64,000 nt of DNA, taken from the NCBI GenBank assembly GCA_963969595.1, contig OZ018414.1, forward strand, positions 12,091,660-12,155,659, in the 5' to 3' direction. The notes beneath the pieces are model-generated. The model did no database searches. It was given only the letters and a program-made list of their open reading frames with translations, and was not told the origin of the DNA. This DNA comes from Neckera pumila. Its lineage: Eukaryota; Streptophyta; Bryopsida; Hypnales; Neckeraceae. Made by a program: the position numbers and the translations under genes. Each line of letters begins with the position of its first letter. The stretch's first letter is position 1. Below are positions 1 to 12,996 of the stretch, piece by piece.

Positions 1-1610
1 CAATAAATTATATTGAAAAATAACATTTGATGAAAAAGATACAAGCCCCCAAAGTTGCAGCCATCTTAATGCAGTGTGGTGAATTGAAATTTTTATTTAA
101 TTAAAGCAACTTCTTCTGTAGTTTTTTTGAATTTGGACATGGGATGCAAAAGTTACAGTACTTTGAAGTTGACTGCTAGACTGTGTAAGGACACCTTTGG
201 GCCCCTTCGGCGGTGAGGGGTTAATTTCATATTCTTTTTATTTTATAATTCTTTCTATTATAATTTTTTTTGTTGAATTGTTACTTATAAATTTTTTTAG
301 GTTTGAATAATGTTTTTATTTTTCATTTTTTCATTCACTAATAATCTTTTATTAATTATTTTTATACATGCCTTTTATTTTATTGTTTTAATTGGTTGTT
401 ATCATTTATTTTCTGGTGACTTAAATTTAAGTTAAATTTCTACTAGAAGTTTTTCATTTCAAAATTTTAAACTCTTCATTTTTTATATATAAATGCTTTA
501 ATCAAATAAAAATTTCATTATATTATTTTATATTGAATGGAATTGAATTTTTTGTATGTAAATTTTAAATTATAGCCCTTTGAGTTGGATAGAATGGGTG
601 GAGCCTAAGAGGAGGTCATAAGTATTTGAGTTCACTATCGAGTGTAGAGGATGGCAAAATTTTAGCCTCAAAGTTTATTCTTTTATGAACTAACCAGGCC
701 ATTGGATACTTTGGCTAATTCTATTAAACAGCCATATAGTTGATCTAGGTTTTTTATACACACAAAAATACTACTTCTTCCGTCCCAAAATTATCTTCCT
801 ATTATATGTGGAAGAATGGCCTACGTTTTCTCAGAATGTCAAGAACAATGAGATGTTTGTACAGTGATAAACTTTAGAAAATTTTTCTTGTAGCTACTAA
901 TGAGTCACTGATTTTTGTGTAGCTATTGAAGTTAGGTACAGCTCTAGCCATTATGCATTGTAGCTTGTTTTGGATCAATACTTTGGAGCATCCAGATTGC
1001 TCTACATGTACTTAAAAGCCTGGGATTTGTTATTGTTGATATATTTTAATAATTGTGCCATACCTAGTATGCATTACTATATTATACAACAGTTTTTACT
1101 TATGGGCTCCTCCAAAATGACCAAAAAATGTAATTCTTTCAATGTTCAAAAATCACCTATGGACTATCTTTAGGGAGTGTAATGCTTCAAAAATACATTT
1201 GTATTGCTTAACAACTACTACAATAAGAAGCCATTTGTAAGCAATGAATGAATTTTCATATGATCTTTTTTTTTCTTCACCAATTGTGATGCCGTTAGAC
1301 AATAATATAAAGGTTGTAAGAGGTGTGATTCACAACAATTCATGAGGCTTCCCAACTTGTAGAAGGTTAGGGGATGTTTGTTTATTAGTTTCTTGTAACT
1401 ACAAGGCCTTCCATGACGTCTCTTTCCCCTTAAACCAACACTATTAATGGCTTCATTAGATACTTGTTCACTCATCTCATGCAATAGTAATTTGCAAGCC
1501 TCCTATATTGTCTCATTACAATTGCAACATTTGTAGCTATATAGCTATATGATGCTTGTTGAGAATGAATATAAGAAAGTTTCTCAATTTTGCTTTGTAT
1601 TCTTCCCGAC
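1..1610. other. AT-rich intergenic DNA
   Basis: No coding region is supported; the ORFs here are short and lack family motifs. At about 190-224 a GC-richer patch ends in GAGGGGTTAA, resembling the terminal motif of the TTAA elements described further on. At 769-793 the sequence TA followed by CTACTTCTTCCGTCCC resembles a Stowaway MITE terminus, but I find no matching right end nearby. Confidence 0.5.
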
Positions 1611-1751
1611 TAAGGTGGACCAGTCTATTACCACCCAAATTACAAACCCACCTTCATGTACCTGTGGTGCACATTTTTTTATTTGTAATGTAACCCACGG
1701 GTACATAAGGAAGGAATTGAGATGGAGGTAGTAATAGGTTGGTCCACCTTA
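1611..1751. repeat. Foldback (inverted repeat) element, 141 bp
   Basis: The left end reads TAAGGTGGACCA and the right end is its reverse complement, TGGTCCACCTTA. Pairing continues imperfectly inward for about 60 bp per arm, with a short centre around 1675-1685. This is the structure of a small MITE or foldback element. No family name can be given. Confidence 0.6.
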
Positions 1752-2289
1752 ATTGGCTTTGTAAATCTTGTTAGAAAAACCTACATATTGGCCATTGTGG
1801 ATTCAAAAAATTATAATTCTACAACCCCTAGACCTAGAATGAGATTGAAGTCTATAAGAATTATCAAATTTTTTCTTACATGATCTTCTTCATCATTACT
1901 CTTAGGAATTTCTTTTCTTTGCATCCTTCTTAATTTCTTGCAAAATTAAATTAGCAACAACCGCTTCTTGGACCTACATTTGTACCTCTTTGTCCTTTAT
2001 TTAAGAGCATCTACAATTGACAAAAGTCCTAGCTAATTTCAAATGACAGCAACAATAATTTTGCACACAACCTACTTAAGTGCAAATTTCAACACCTTCC
2101 ATCAAAGACATAAAAAACCCAGAATGAACTCCATTGATGACATACATTTTTTCTTCCTACATCAATGCTCTTGTAAACCAACTCATTTCTCTGAGAACCA
2201 AAACCTCTGAGACTTCAATAAAAGATGCCCAAACCGTGAGTACCGATAAAGATCACCACGAAATACTCAGAATCCTTTTAACCCATAAA

Positions 2290-2499
2290 CAACGCGGCGG
2301 ACATTTGGTGTCCAATGAATGATAGAGAATCCTTGCATGTGGACAAAAGTGCAATTCTTCATCCTTAGAATTTTGTTGTGAAAAGGGGAGGTCTTCTACA
2401 ATAGTTTGACTTCCATTGCATTTTTTTAATGCAATGATTCTCAAAATATCCAAAGGGATGATTTCCGTGGTCACTAGTCCGTCCTTTTTTAAGCATTAA
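2290..2499 (-). mobile_element. TTAA short element (family C), degenerate copy C4
   Basis: About 200 bp align by eye with the copy at 43756-43985, sharing blocks such as GAATTTTGTTGTGAAAA, AGTTTGAC.TCCA and GGGATGATTTCC.TGGTCAC. The right end reaches TTAA at 2496-2499, while the left TTAA is lost. Its orientation matches the 43.8-kb copy and is opposite to those at 21.0 and 25.0 kb. Confidence 0.6.
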
Positions 2500-4717
2500 A
2501 CAAAATATCTTAATAAAAACTCTAAATCAAGTTAACAAATAGAAATGATACTACTAAAATCACAATGACTTCCATAATATCACAATTCAATTTTGAATAA
2601 TATTATAGAAATTCAGTTACTTTTGTAATAGCCATAGGATATTTTCTACTATATATTATGTATTTTTTTTGTGAAAAATTCGAAAATCAAATAGATACTT
2701 CTAAAAAAATTTCAAAAGAACTTTTCAGACAACAAAACTATAGATAAATTCCATGTCGTTTTAAAATGTCATATTAAAAATAAGGAAGCACTATTCGCTA
2801 GCGTTGCTCTACATATTCAAATGTGAAGATTCTACTTACATTGTTCACTTGATAAATTTATTCTTATTGCGATGTTTTCATCTTTGCAAAGATTATTTTG
2901 TAAAAATTATGATATAAAGATTTTCTTTAATTACTTTATATTGCACTATATAATATTTTTCAAAGAATATTATATAAAGATGTCAATATTTTCATTTAAA
3001 GATTGTACATACTTTGTTTATCTACATTCTATCACATGAAAAATTGGTGAAACTAATATATTTAATGCGTAGAAAAGCAAGCGCCAATCGCTAGTTAAAC
3101 CTAAAAATAAATCATTTCGTATGGGGCCTACCGAATCTGACCCCAGGGTACGCTACGGTATACTACCGTATTCTCAGTAGATTAATTACCCTAACTTTTG
3201 CCAGTTCTGTTTTGAACCGTGGTCGCTAGGAGCTATTTAGCTTGGAGACCAAGCCATTGTCACTCTCGCGATGACCCCTTCTTTCAAGGCGTGAAGCTCA
3301 AGACTCAAGCTCTCCATCGCCATAACTCTTTTATTCTTATATTATTAAATTACTGGGAGCCAGGGATGCTTCAAACTCACTTCGCGTCAATTAATTTCTC
3401 CTATTCTGCGCAAGTGGAATAAATTAGGTCAAAGCTCGTAAGCTAAGTTAACTTAGGGTGGCCTTCGGCTATAGAGCTAGCGTCGTGCAGCTAGGCAGGC
3501 ATCGATTGCCGCATTGCTTAATTGATGATGTGCTTGAGGCCAGGTTTAATTAGGGGTACAAAGGTGCGGCGATAAGAACTTTCGAGATGCGGACATTACT
3601 GAGCTATTTGATTACCGGTACTGGGATTTCATCGTCGGGCTTCAATTCAAGAACGATTGATTTCAATTTGAGCTTATAATTCAGTAGCTGCATGTAGAGT
3701 TTTTTAGCTTCATGTGAAAAGTCTGTTGAAAGTGCCGTTTAAAGTCACTGCCGGTTCAATGGACTTCATTTTGCGTCGGCTTTCATTTGCTGCACTAAAT
3801 TTGATTAATGACCAGTAGGAAATTGTGTTATGTGAAAGGAAGAGACGGTAACCAAGAATTAATTCTTGCTGTGGAAATTATAATAACGTACGAGAAGCAG
3901 TAGAAATCCCGACGAGTTATGCAAATCTCGAAGCTGGCAAGAAGTATGCTGAGCTCTGCGAGAAGAACATTCAGAAGCATTCTGTATTAAGCATTAATTT
4001 TGCTAAACCCCGAAGAAAACCTATCTCCCTTTGCGTGGCAATACACATCGGATATGGCGCCTAAAACGTCGTAACGACTAGTTTTTCAACTGAAGACGAA
4101 TGCAGAGGAGGAAGTCTGCACCAGTGCACTGTACATCCGCAGAACAGAATCCCCGGAAGTCGGTCTGTAGAAGTGCGTGGTCGGAGTTTCTGGGGGTTTC
4201 AAGAATTAGCTTCGGATCGATATCCTGGTGATTATTGTATCTAATAACGGGTCTGGCTCAAATCTGACAGATGGCTCTGATGAGGGAATTGAGGCAAATC
4301 ATTGACAGAAGACTAAGCTCGATGGTTGCTTCATCCGCAAGCTTCTGAAGTGTATTTGGATCAGTGTGCAACTCTTAACGCACTTTTTTCAGAACCGTTT
4401 GCGAACGGAATAGAAAACACCGGGTACCGAGGCATACTTGATAAACAAACCCGTTGGCATCGGTTTCAAGAGTGGTTTCGTTAGGAAGAAATTGGGCATG
4501 AATTACGCTTATAATCGATTGAGAACGTAGAGTGAGTGACGAAGGGAAGCTGAGGTAACAAAACAGGTGTAGCTGAGTTTAGGCAGTCACGAATCAGGAG
4601 TTATAGAATTGTGAGATTTCCGTGGGCTTCAGCAGTCTTCTTCACCTCCGGTTCTCTTCTTGCTTGAGCGTTTAGCTTTTACCAGACTCAGACTTGTTGC
4701 GGAGTCAGAAGCGAGAA
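2500..4717. other. Intergenic region upstream of GEX1
   Basis: The first 600 bp are AT-rich. From about 3100 the base composition becomes more even, as expected for a promoter or 5' UTR. A reading frame near 3907-4062 is open for about 50 codons but has no recognised domain and no clear start. I see no convincing TATA box or gene. Confidence 0.4.
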
Positions 4718-7700
4718 ATGGGTATCTGGCGCAATAGTATCATGCAGAGAAGTGGGTTCTATTTTGCCCTCATTCTCATTTTCTCGCTTTCTTCGACTTC
4801 AGAGGCCACGCTGTGGAGATGGTTCGCGCTTGGGCCGGCAGCGGCGCAGCCCGAGCCACCATTACGGGAGCGTCAGTGCTTCCGACCCACGGACCTTGCG
4901 AAGTTTGACATTGAGACTGGAAGCTTTTTGAGCAGCTCCAGAGGGAAAGATCTTGTTGAGAAAGCTCGTCACCAAACAGCAAAGCATTCTTGTTGGCACA
5001 ATGCGTACTCGGGTTTGCTCTCGTCTTGTAGAGAGATTTTAAAAGAAGAAGAGAAAAAGGCACGGCTGGCTATGAGGCTCACGAACTGTTTTTTAAAGGT
5101 TTCTGAGAGAGACGCAATAGATTGCCCTGACTCTGTCCCCATATCCAAGTGTACAAGTAGCCTCAGCGATCATACGAATTCGATCTTTCTCGCCTTCTTC
5201 ATTGACGCGGCTTCTATGTGCCACCATCTCCAGTACGTAATTTCTTCTATGCCCTTCTACACTCATGTTTGTTCAATGCTCTCAGTTTCTGGGCTTAGCT
5301 TTCATGCCAAGATGATAATATTTCTGCTATTTTTAACTTTCTTAAACCCTAATGGACCAAGAGTTGATATCCTTAAACCCTAATGAACCAAGATTCCCAA
5401 ATTGGGCCTCATATTTTTGTAAGCAGTTTTGAGTAGGTCACATAGGGACTTTCTTTTGTCCAACACAAGCAATGTTTTGCTTTGATTCTAGTGATGTAAA
5501 ATCTGTCCCATCTGAAATATATTTTCACTATAAGAGCAATCAAATTAGTCGTTTAATAGCTTTGAATCCTAGGGTTTAAAGAGCAGATTTTGGTTTATTA
5601 TGAGAGACTACTCACACTACCGATGACTTCAGACAGATTCTTGCTGATCCACGCACTCTACCCATCAGCAGTGCATAGTGTAAATGAATCTGATGGAATG
5701 ATTCTCAGCCTACTGATGAACTTTTGTTTCCCTTAACAGGAGCGAAGCGTTTAAGCAGGAAACTGAACACGTGATTAATGAACTCAAAGGATCTGCCCAC
5801 TGGGTGGAGACTCAGCTAAGGACAATGGAATCTCAAACGAGTGCCATATCTCAACAGAATGAGTTTCTCATTACTGAGCAAAAGTTGCTACAGACCAAGA
5901 TGCTGGAACATTCAAATCAACTTGTAAGCGAATATCATCGTTTGCATGCTGAGATGCGAGAAAGGGTCAAGGTTGGCTTCTCAGGTATTTTTTTTCTGAC
6001 TTTAATTACATATCTCTTCATCTGTTGCTAATGAGATTTTTGTTTCACTTTGGACATGCCTACCTAATTTGAATGCCGTTATTTTCCATCCCCACTACGA
6101 GAGAATATAGATGTTGATGGTGCCCAAGAAGAAATCATACCATACATTTTTTTATGACAGCCAATTATTGTAAATAAAAAATCATATTACTTTCATAAAA
6201 AATGTAAGTTTTCAAAGTGGACATTGAATTTTTTGCTTATGTACTTCGGGGTTAACTAACGATCTAGCTTGTGCGCTCACTGCTCTCTGGAGGTTGGAAA
6301 GTATCATTTATGATTCTTTGTTCTAGTATTTTATTTTACATGCATATAAGTCTTTACTAGTGGGGCTTTTTGTAGTCGATGGTTTAAGGGTTTTTTTCAA
6401 GCAAAACTTCATGGTTGACATCCGTCACCTGTAGATCTGAGCTCGGCAACAAAGGAGGTTCATGAGCAGTTGCGAGGTGTGGAATCCTTGCAAGAGGAGA
6501 TGACGGACAAGCAAAAAGAGATATTAGACCAGCAAAATGACATGTCTGATCACCAGCGCAGCCTGGCAAACTCACTTTCTAAGGAGTTTGCAACGCTTCA
6601 TGACAAAACTCATGAAATCGCGCACTCCATGTCTGAAGAATTCTCAAGTTTACATGAGAAGTCTCACGTGATAGCAGACTCTTTAGGCTCTTTACAGGAA
6701 AAATCGCACATTATGGCCAACTCTTTGGCCAAGGAGTTCTCAAGTCTGCATGGAAAATCGCATGAGATTGCTCAATCTTTGACAACGGAGTTCTCCAGTC
6801 TACATGGCATAACGCATGAAATCGACAATGGAGTTCAACGGTGAGCTTGTTCTCTAGTAGTTGTCATACTTTTTAGTCTTTGATAGCAGTCACCTTTTAT
6901 TTGTCTGTGATTAACCACCATCATTTGTTTAGACAATATCAATCAGCTCTAATCAACGTGAAAGTATTGCAATCAGCGTCGTGTTAATTTGAGCATTTTG
7001 CAGGTCCTTGACTGGTCAGAAAGCACTGCTCGCTGAGCAGGTCCAAGCTAAAGAGGGACTTCATAATCTGAAGCAGCTGCAAGAGAGTGCTTTTGAAGAG
7101 AACCGTGCTTCTGTGTTGGCGTTCACTCAGGAGGCTAAGATGCATCAGCAAGAGTTTCTTACGTGGCAAACAAAGCTACAAGCAATGCATGAACAACTGA
7201 CAAGTGGTTCCAATGCAATGCTTGAAGCACAGGTGACGAATGGCTTATTTTGTTCTCACTTCTCCAGTTAATGAGCATAATCATGGGGTCAATTATTTAT
7301 CAAAGCTAATATAGTAATGGGTATATTTCTTCTTGTAAACATCTGTCATGGAACTGTAATATTCTGTGTTTTTGAAGATTGTTGATGAAGCTTCTGGAGT
7401 TTCTTCAACCTTTTTCTAACTCAGCCAGCTGTTGTGATGGGTTGTTGCAGGAGTCATTTGTGTCAAAGCAATCAGCAGTGTTTGCATCTCTTGAGCGGCT
7501 ATTCTCTCTACACAATGCAATCCTGCTGGAATCAAGGTCTTTAAAGACCTTCCTGTTCTATGTTGCAACCTCTATTTTCATCTACATGAGCACCAGCACG
7601 AAGCAGACTTACAATGCTCGCCCGTTACTTTACTGCGGTATAATTTGTCTCACATCTTTCGCTGTCATCGTTCATTTTCTCAACAGTCTCGATCATTTTA

Positions 7701-10534
7701 ATGTTTTCATATCCTTGCTTTGCTTGTTGAAGTATTCAAGAGTAGAGATATCCATATTTGTATTTGCAGTAACCGATTTGGCTTACAAACATACTTTGTT
7801 TACAAGAGAGAGTGAATAATATTTCGAATTGCCAATAGGTGTAATTGAGGCTGTTGCTACAATGATGCAGGGCTTCTTCTCACGTTTGCAGTGGAGCTAT
7901 GGATTCTTCGTAGCCAGACAGCTGCGTCACGTGGATTACATGAAACGTTGTTGCTATTGATTTTCCCTCGGTTGACTTATGGGGTAACCACTGTTGTCCT
8001 TCTTTTGTACCAAATATTCAACTACAGGTACGTGTCCTGTTTCATTTGCTAAATTTCCTGCGCCAATCATTTGAATGGACAAACCTTTGATTTCTGTTTC
8101 TCGTCTGTCAAAATCTTGTCAAGGCCGTTTCATTAGCATCTTCAAATTTCGATTTTCGATGGAGTTATCTTTCAATTCATAAAGGATGAATCATAGTAAT
8201 TTGTGAGTTCTTCGAATTTCTAACTCTAAATTAGACTCTAAAATTTGCGTACTACTTACATCATATGTGTTGTCCGAAAAACAAAATCTCATAAATCCTT
8301 TTTTTATTGTGAATAATTTGTGTTCAAAGTAGTTTGAGTGATGACCCGAGGACTCCCTGTTGTCCTTTGCCCTACTTATGGAGAACGAATGAGTTGTACG
8401 ATTTTCTGGAATGAGTTGTACTTGAAACTCTACAGGGACTATGCAACGATGAGCTACGAGATTTTGCTGGATCTACAAGAACGTTTCAAGGATCTTCCTT
8501 CAAGTCCGGCTAAACCTGGAATTGAGGAGATTTGTGAGCATAGCTTGGCACCTCTTTCCAAAATCAAGCGCTGCAGCCCCGACTCTTATAATAGGATGCT
8601 CTCCAAGAAGATTGTGCGGCGAGCCCAACGAGCTTGTCGAAGTAAATTTTTACAGTGACAGCTTGTGGTGCCTTTTTCATCACTTCCTACCTCCTATTTC
8701 ACACTTGCATGGTTACAAATATTATTTGTTACTACATTATCTTTATGCATTAAGCACTATATCTAAAACTAACATCGAGGTACTCCATATGAGGTGATAT
8801 AACGATTCACGTAGGTTTAGTTTTTGGTCCCATGCATGTTATTGTCACATCACTTAGAGCATCTTGTGACCATTCTATCTCTGAATTTTGTTTAGTATAT
8901 GAGTAATTCTTTTAATTAACATCAACAAAAGAATATAATTCTGAAAGTAGGTTACTAATATTAACGTTAGGTTGCATTCTTTGTTCTTTAGTAGTCACTC
9001 ATGCTTTGGCAGCTATGACCCTCATTCACCAGGAAATATTATATGAGAGGTGCAGCAAGGAATTTATTCTAAGGTCAGGTTACATCCAGAAATACATAAT
9101 TTTGAATTTGGCTCTGTCAAGTTTGACCTGCATTATCTGGATTTTAGCGTCACTAATGAATTGGCAGCTACTACTAGGAAGTAATGAATGAGAGGTACAA
9201 CAAGGAATTTCACTTAAGGTTAGGATATATCCAGAACTACATTATTTTGAATTGGGGAAGTCAGTCGATAATGTGAACTGAGTCGATTTGCTTGGTTTCA
9301 AGTAACAAAAATCTGGGCTCTCACCGGTTAGGTCAAGGCTTTGAGATACGTTCTTTTGATTTTAGCACTCTTTGCGTAGAAGATCTGCTTCATGTTGCTT
9401 GGGTACTTTGACGATGATAACACTATCACTAATTGTTTGTTGATTCGTAGGTAACCCACTTACGTGGTTGTTTCCGTCCTGGACCTCAAGTAGTGTGTGC
9501 GGAAAGGAGTCTTGCCTTGACAGATCTATTGATGATCAAGCGCAAGTGGATGATGGATTCCAAGACCCTGATTACGTTCCATCAATAGATGTTGTGAGCC
9601 CGTTGACACCTAGTCATAGCTACAACCTGCGGCCTCGAAGGTGAGAATCTTACTTTCTTGCGATACTGTTGTTCTCGCTCTCTTTCAACTCTGTCAGTAG
9701 TAGTCATAGCTGTAATCTGAACTATGAGCGCAGAAATCGCAAAATCCCAATATGAGGGGGACATTGCAAAGTGTAGTGTACGCAGTACTTCGTGCAGATC
9801 CATTCTTACAGCAGCTTTACTAACTGAAGCATAATAGTCATGTCAAGAACTTGAGTCTTCCTGGAAATTTCAATTGATTAAAGATTGCAGTGGTCATATG
9901 TATCGTGGTCATATGTATTGTGGAATATGTATCGTGCACTTTGGGTACATGAGGCAATCTGTTGAGGTCAAAATTTTATTTTTGTGTATGAATTTCTTAT
10001 GCAATTTCAAAGTGCGAGGTTGTAGATCACTATTGATAGTAGAGATAAGAGAACCCCGTTTCCATTAAAAAGTCAGTAGCTATCGAGACTTTGCCAAGTC
10101 CAGTGCATTTTGGAAGGATGAGTTGCTGCTGATAACAAGTATAGGATACTGGATCAGGTCCCTAATGTTTTGAGTATTCTCTTCCTCGTTGACCTATGAG
10201 ATTCGTGACAAAAAGGGAGATGTTGCCCTTGTGTCAATATAAACATGGATCGAAAGAAATCTCTTGATTCTTACTAATAGGGATCACAGGATAACTCTAT
10301 CGTACCTCAAAGGATTTATATTGCGATAGTGGTTTGAAACTGAAGTAGCTCGATCTGTTTAGGCAACTGCGGTTGGTTGTAACGGCTCTGAGTTAGCTAC
10401 TAACAAGTTCTTAAACCTATGTGCTCTTCTTGATTGTCCAATGCAGGAGGAGTCGATTATGTTCTGATAGTATATCATCCTTGCGATGGAAATCGGTGGA
10501 GGCATTCACGGAAGCTGCTTCAAAGACTGGATAG
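4718..10534 (+). CDS. GEX1: GEX1 family nuclear-fusion protein
   Basis: Homolog of GAMETE EXPRESSED 1, related to Brambleberry and yeast Kar5, which acts in the nuclear envelope during fusion of gamete nuclei. Exons read by me: 4718-5232, 5740-5984, 6435-6840, 7004-7232, 7451-7637, 7871-8027, 8436-8641, 9451-9640, 10447-10534. All introns are GT-AG, all phases agree, and they total 2223 nt, giving 740 aa. In order: a signal peptide (about 1-30); a Cys-rich domain (about 50-175) with SCW, CREILKEEEKKARLAMRLTNC and MCHHLQ; a long coiled coil (about 175-465); three hydrophobic segments (about 498-512, 524-542, 552-577), the first followed by STKQTYNARP; and a polar tail containing SYNLRPRR. The ATG at 4718 directly precedes the signal peptide. 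The coiled coil holds an 18-residue tandem repeat. The length exceeds the roughly 590 aa I recall for Arabidopsis GEX1. The family call is firm; exons 7-9 are less certain. Confidence 0.9.
6572..6829 (+). repeat. 18-residue tandem repeat in GEX1 exon 3
   Basis: Five consecutive units follow the pattern S-L/M-x-x-EFSSLH-x-K-S/T-H-x-I-A-x, for example SMSEEFSSLHEKSHVIAD and SLAKEFSSLHGKSHEIAQ. The third unit lacks four residues. The 54-bp periodicity is visible in the DNA. The units occupy residues about 300-385, inside the predicted lumenal coiled coil. Confidence 0.85.
9042..9255. repeat. Direct duplication of ~69 bp within GEX1 intron 7
   Basis: The segment from 9042 (ATGAGAGGTGCAGCAAGGAA) recurs with about 85% identity from 9187 (ATGAGAGGTACAACAAGGAA). 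The two copies lie 145 bp apart, both in the intron between 8642 and 9450. No open frame is shared. Confidence 0.7.
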
Positions 10535-11474
10535 GTATATTCGTTCATGTCTGCTAGCTCCAATGTCGCCAACCGCAAATCCAATGAACTTTTGTACTAT
10601 ACGAAGATCATGAATCTGATGCATGATATACCGGTATAGACCATCGCCATTGTGCTTGGGTGAAGACAAATGATCTGCTTAGAAAACTCAGAAGATTCAA
10701 TGGAATCTCTGAAAAAATCTTACAAAGTAATTTCTCATTGAAATTTGATTAGATTACCATTTTAGTACTCGAATAATAATAGTGTGCAAATGTTATTAAG
10801 TCTGATGTTAATCAGGCGTGAGGGATGTAGGGTTTCCTATATAAACTCTCACTTCTTAGAAGTGTCTTCATGCGCCTTAAGAGACTCTGTTCAGGCTTTT
10901 TAAGTTCTTAGCAAGTAGGTATCTCTGATTTTTCCACTATGGATGAAGTAAATTGACAGGCTAGGATCCTGACAGGCTAGGATCCTTCGTTCACCAAAAC
11001 CAACCTAGAATTCAAATTATCATAGGCATTCAAATTTTGAACAATAGTTGAAAGCAAACACATCCCAAGCACAGAAAAATGGTTTTTTTCATCCATTCGT
11101 TGTTTCATCTGTTATGTTAGTTCTTTAACTTTTGTATGGTATAAATTTTGAAGACTTTTGCTTTGCAACTGTTGTGTAATTCAAAGGGAATTTGTATTCT
11201 CTTCATTTGACCAGCCGTCAGGCTTTGTTGTTTCTCTGGTTACCTTTTTTTATGCAATGGTCTGCCATTTGTTTCAAAAAGGAAAAAAAAAAAAAAAAAG
11301 GAATTTTGTAAGTAAATTTGACTTCAAATGGAACTTTTTTCAGCTCAAAATATGACCCTTTAAAAAAGACTTGAATAAAAAAGTAAAATAAAAATCTTCA
11401 AAAAAAATAGACAACACATAATAGACAACACATTTTCTTGCTTCTTACTTTCATTCCCAATGTTGATTTTTGAT
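10535..11474. other. 3' flank of GEX1
   Basis: Probably the GEX1 3' UTR followed by intergenic DNA. A 15-bp unit, GACAGGCTAGGATCC, is repeated twice at about 10957-10986, and a run of A lies at 11284-11299. There is no gene. Confidence 0.5.
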
Positions 11475-11641
11475 CCCTACAAATTGAGAGGCTTTGGGCA
11501 ATATATGAATTAAATTTAAGCAAAATCCCTACAAATTGAGAGGCTTTGGGCAACACATAAATTTAAATTAAACAAAAATCCTACAAAAACCCTACAAATT
11601 GAGAGAATATGGGCAATACATAAATTAAATTTAAACAAAAT
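11475..11641. repeat. Imperfect tandem repeat, three units of 52-63 bp
   Basis: Three units each begin CCCTACAAATTGAGAG, at 11475, 11527 and 11590. Each continues with GGGCAA and an AT-rich tail. A related phrase, CATTTTCTTGCTTCTTA, occurs at about 11431 and 11900, so the whole stretch appears locally duplicated. Confidence 0.75.
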
Positions 11642-12996
11642 CAATGGAGATGAGTTAGAATTGCCAATCACAATCAATTGTGGTAGTCAATTCTTACTCA
11701 TCTTCACAAGTGTATGATCATTCCACATGACTCTCCTTATAGTAGGTCATTTTGCAAGAACCAAACATTATGGGATATTTGAAAGGTTAGAATTGTACAT
11801 GTATTGAATTCAGATGTTATTTCAAATATATTGTGGCTATAATGTTTGTTGACTGAGAAGTAAAAATTACATAATCAATTGGTTTTGAAAAGAATAGAGA
11901 GTACATTTTCTTGCTTCTTAATTTCATTCTTAGTTGATTTTTGACCCCTATAGACTTAGACACTTTGAAATGCAAAGATTGAATATTTTTGTAAATACAA
12001 AGGATTGGTATTGGACATTCTTCATTGTCTCCTCCCTTTGTACCTGCCCAACCCATTCTCTTTCCCTTCCCACCTTCCCAATCCATCCAACCATGCTATG
12101 CAAGCAAGTGTCTTGTCAAGTCTAACAAGTTGTTGACTTCTTAAACTTCAATAATCCAAGGACAAAAAACAACATAAAAGCCAACTGGAGGCATGGATGA
12201 AAAAAGATCTTCTAGCTATCTATTCAAGAATGTTATGAAATTTGGACCAATATGTATCACTTTTTACTATTTACTAGATATTGATGTGCACTTACACAGC
12301 ATGTATACAATCAAAATGTGAAAGACTATGAGAAACTATTGTTGGGATACAACACTACAAAAAACTCTCTAATCAAACTGTGCACATAACTTAAATCTTC
12401 ATGTTAGCATACCCCATTGTATAACTTTATTTGTAAACTGTAAAAGATAAATTAGAAAACTAATCTTATCTCACATACCTACCATATTGACTTATACATT
12501 TGACTAAATAGAAACTCATCAATTCATAAACTCAGTGTTTGAAATCACTAGTAAGTGATGTAATAATGACTTGGCTAAATGTCCAAGGTACTACTCTCAC
12601 AATGAATATTGGGTCGTCTACTTCACCAATTTTTGAATGGAAGTGAAGTTGTCTAAAACAGACAATATTGGTCTACAACCTCCCACTTTGACCAATTGCA
12701 TAAAAAATTCATATGCACTAATAAACATTTGTTCTCAACAAATTCTCAACAAATGCTCATCTCATATACACTCTTCTTTGATCAATATGAGAAAATATAC
12801 ACCCTTCTTTGAACTGCAAAATGTCTCGGTTCACAATCTCGCAACTTTGTCTCAGAAAGCCCTAAACCTTTCAAAAGAATGGAAAACCCACTTCTTCACT
12901 TCTCTCCTACTCTACTTCGATAACAAAACCTGAAGAAGGATAATGCCCGGCGAATGAATGAAGAAGGAAATGTACACCTAGGATTGCAAAAATGCT
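11642..12996. other. AT-rich intergenic DNA
   Basis: No coding region or known element is recognised. Short ORFs on both strands are low-complexity and unsupported. It ends at the stop codon of the minus-strand DUF3128 gene. Confidence 0.5.

Noticed and set aside
3907..4062. Open frame of about 50 codons upstream of GEX1
   Set aside because: No start, no domain, and probably promoter or leader sequence.
4776..5063. 95-codon minus-strand ORF opposite GEX1 exon 1
   Set aside because: Shadow of the real exon on the other strand.
7379..7819. 146-codon plus-strand ORF in the GEX1 locus
   Set aside because: Its in-frame middle is GEX1 exon 5 (7451-7637); the rest is intron read-through.
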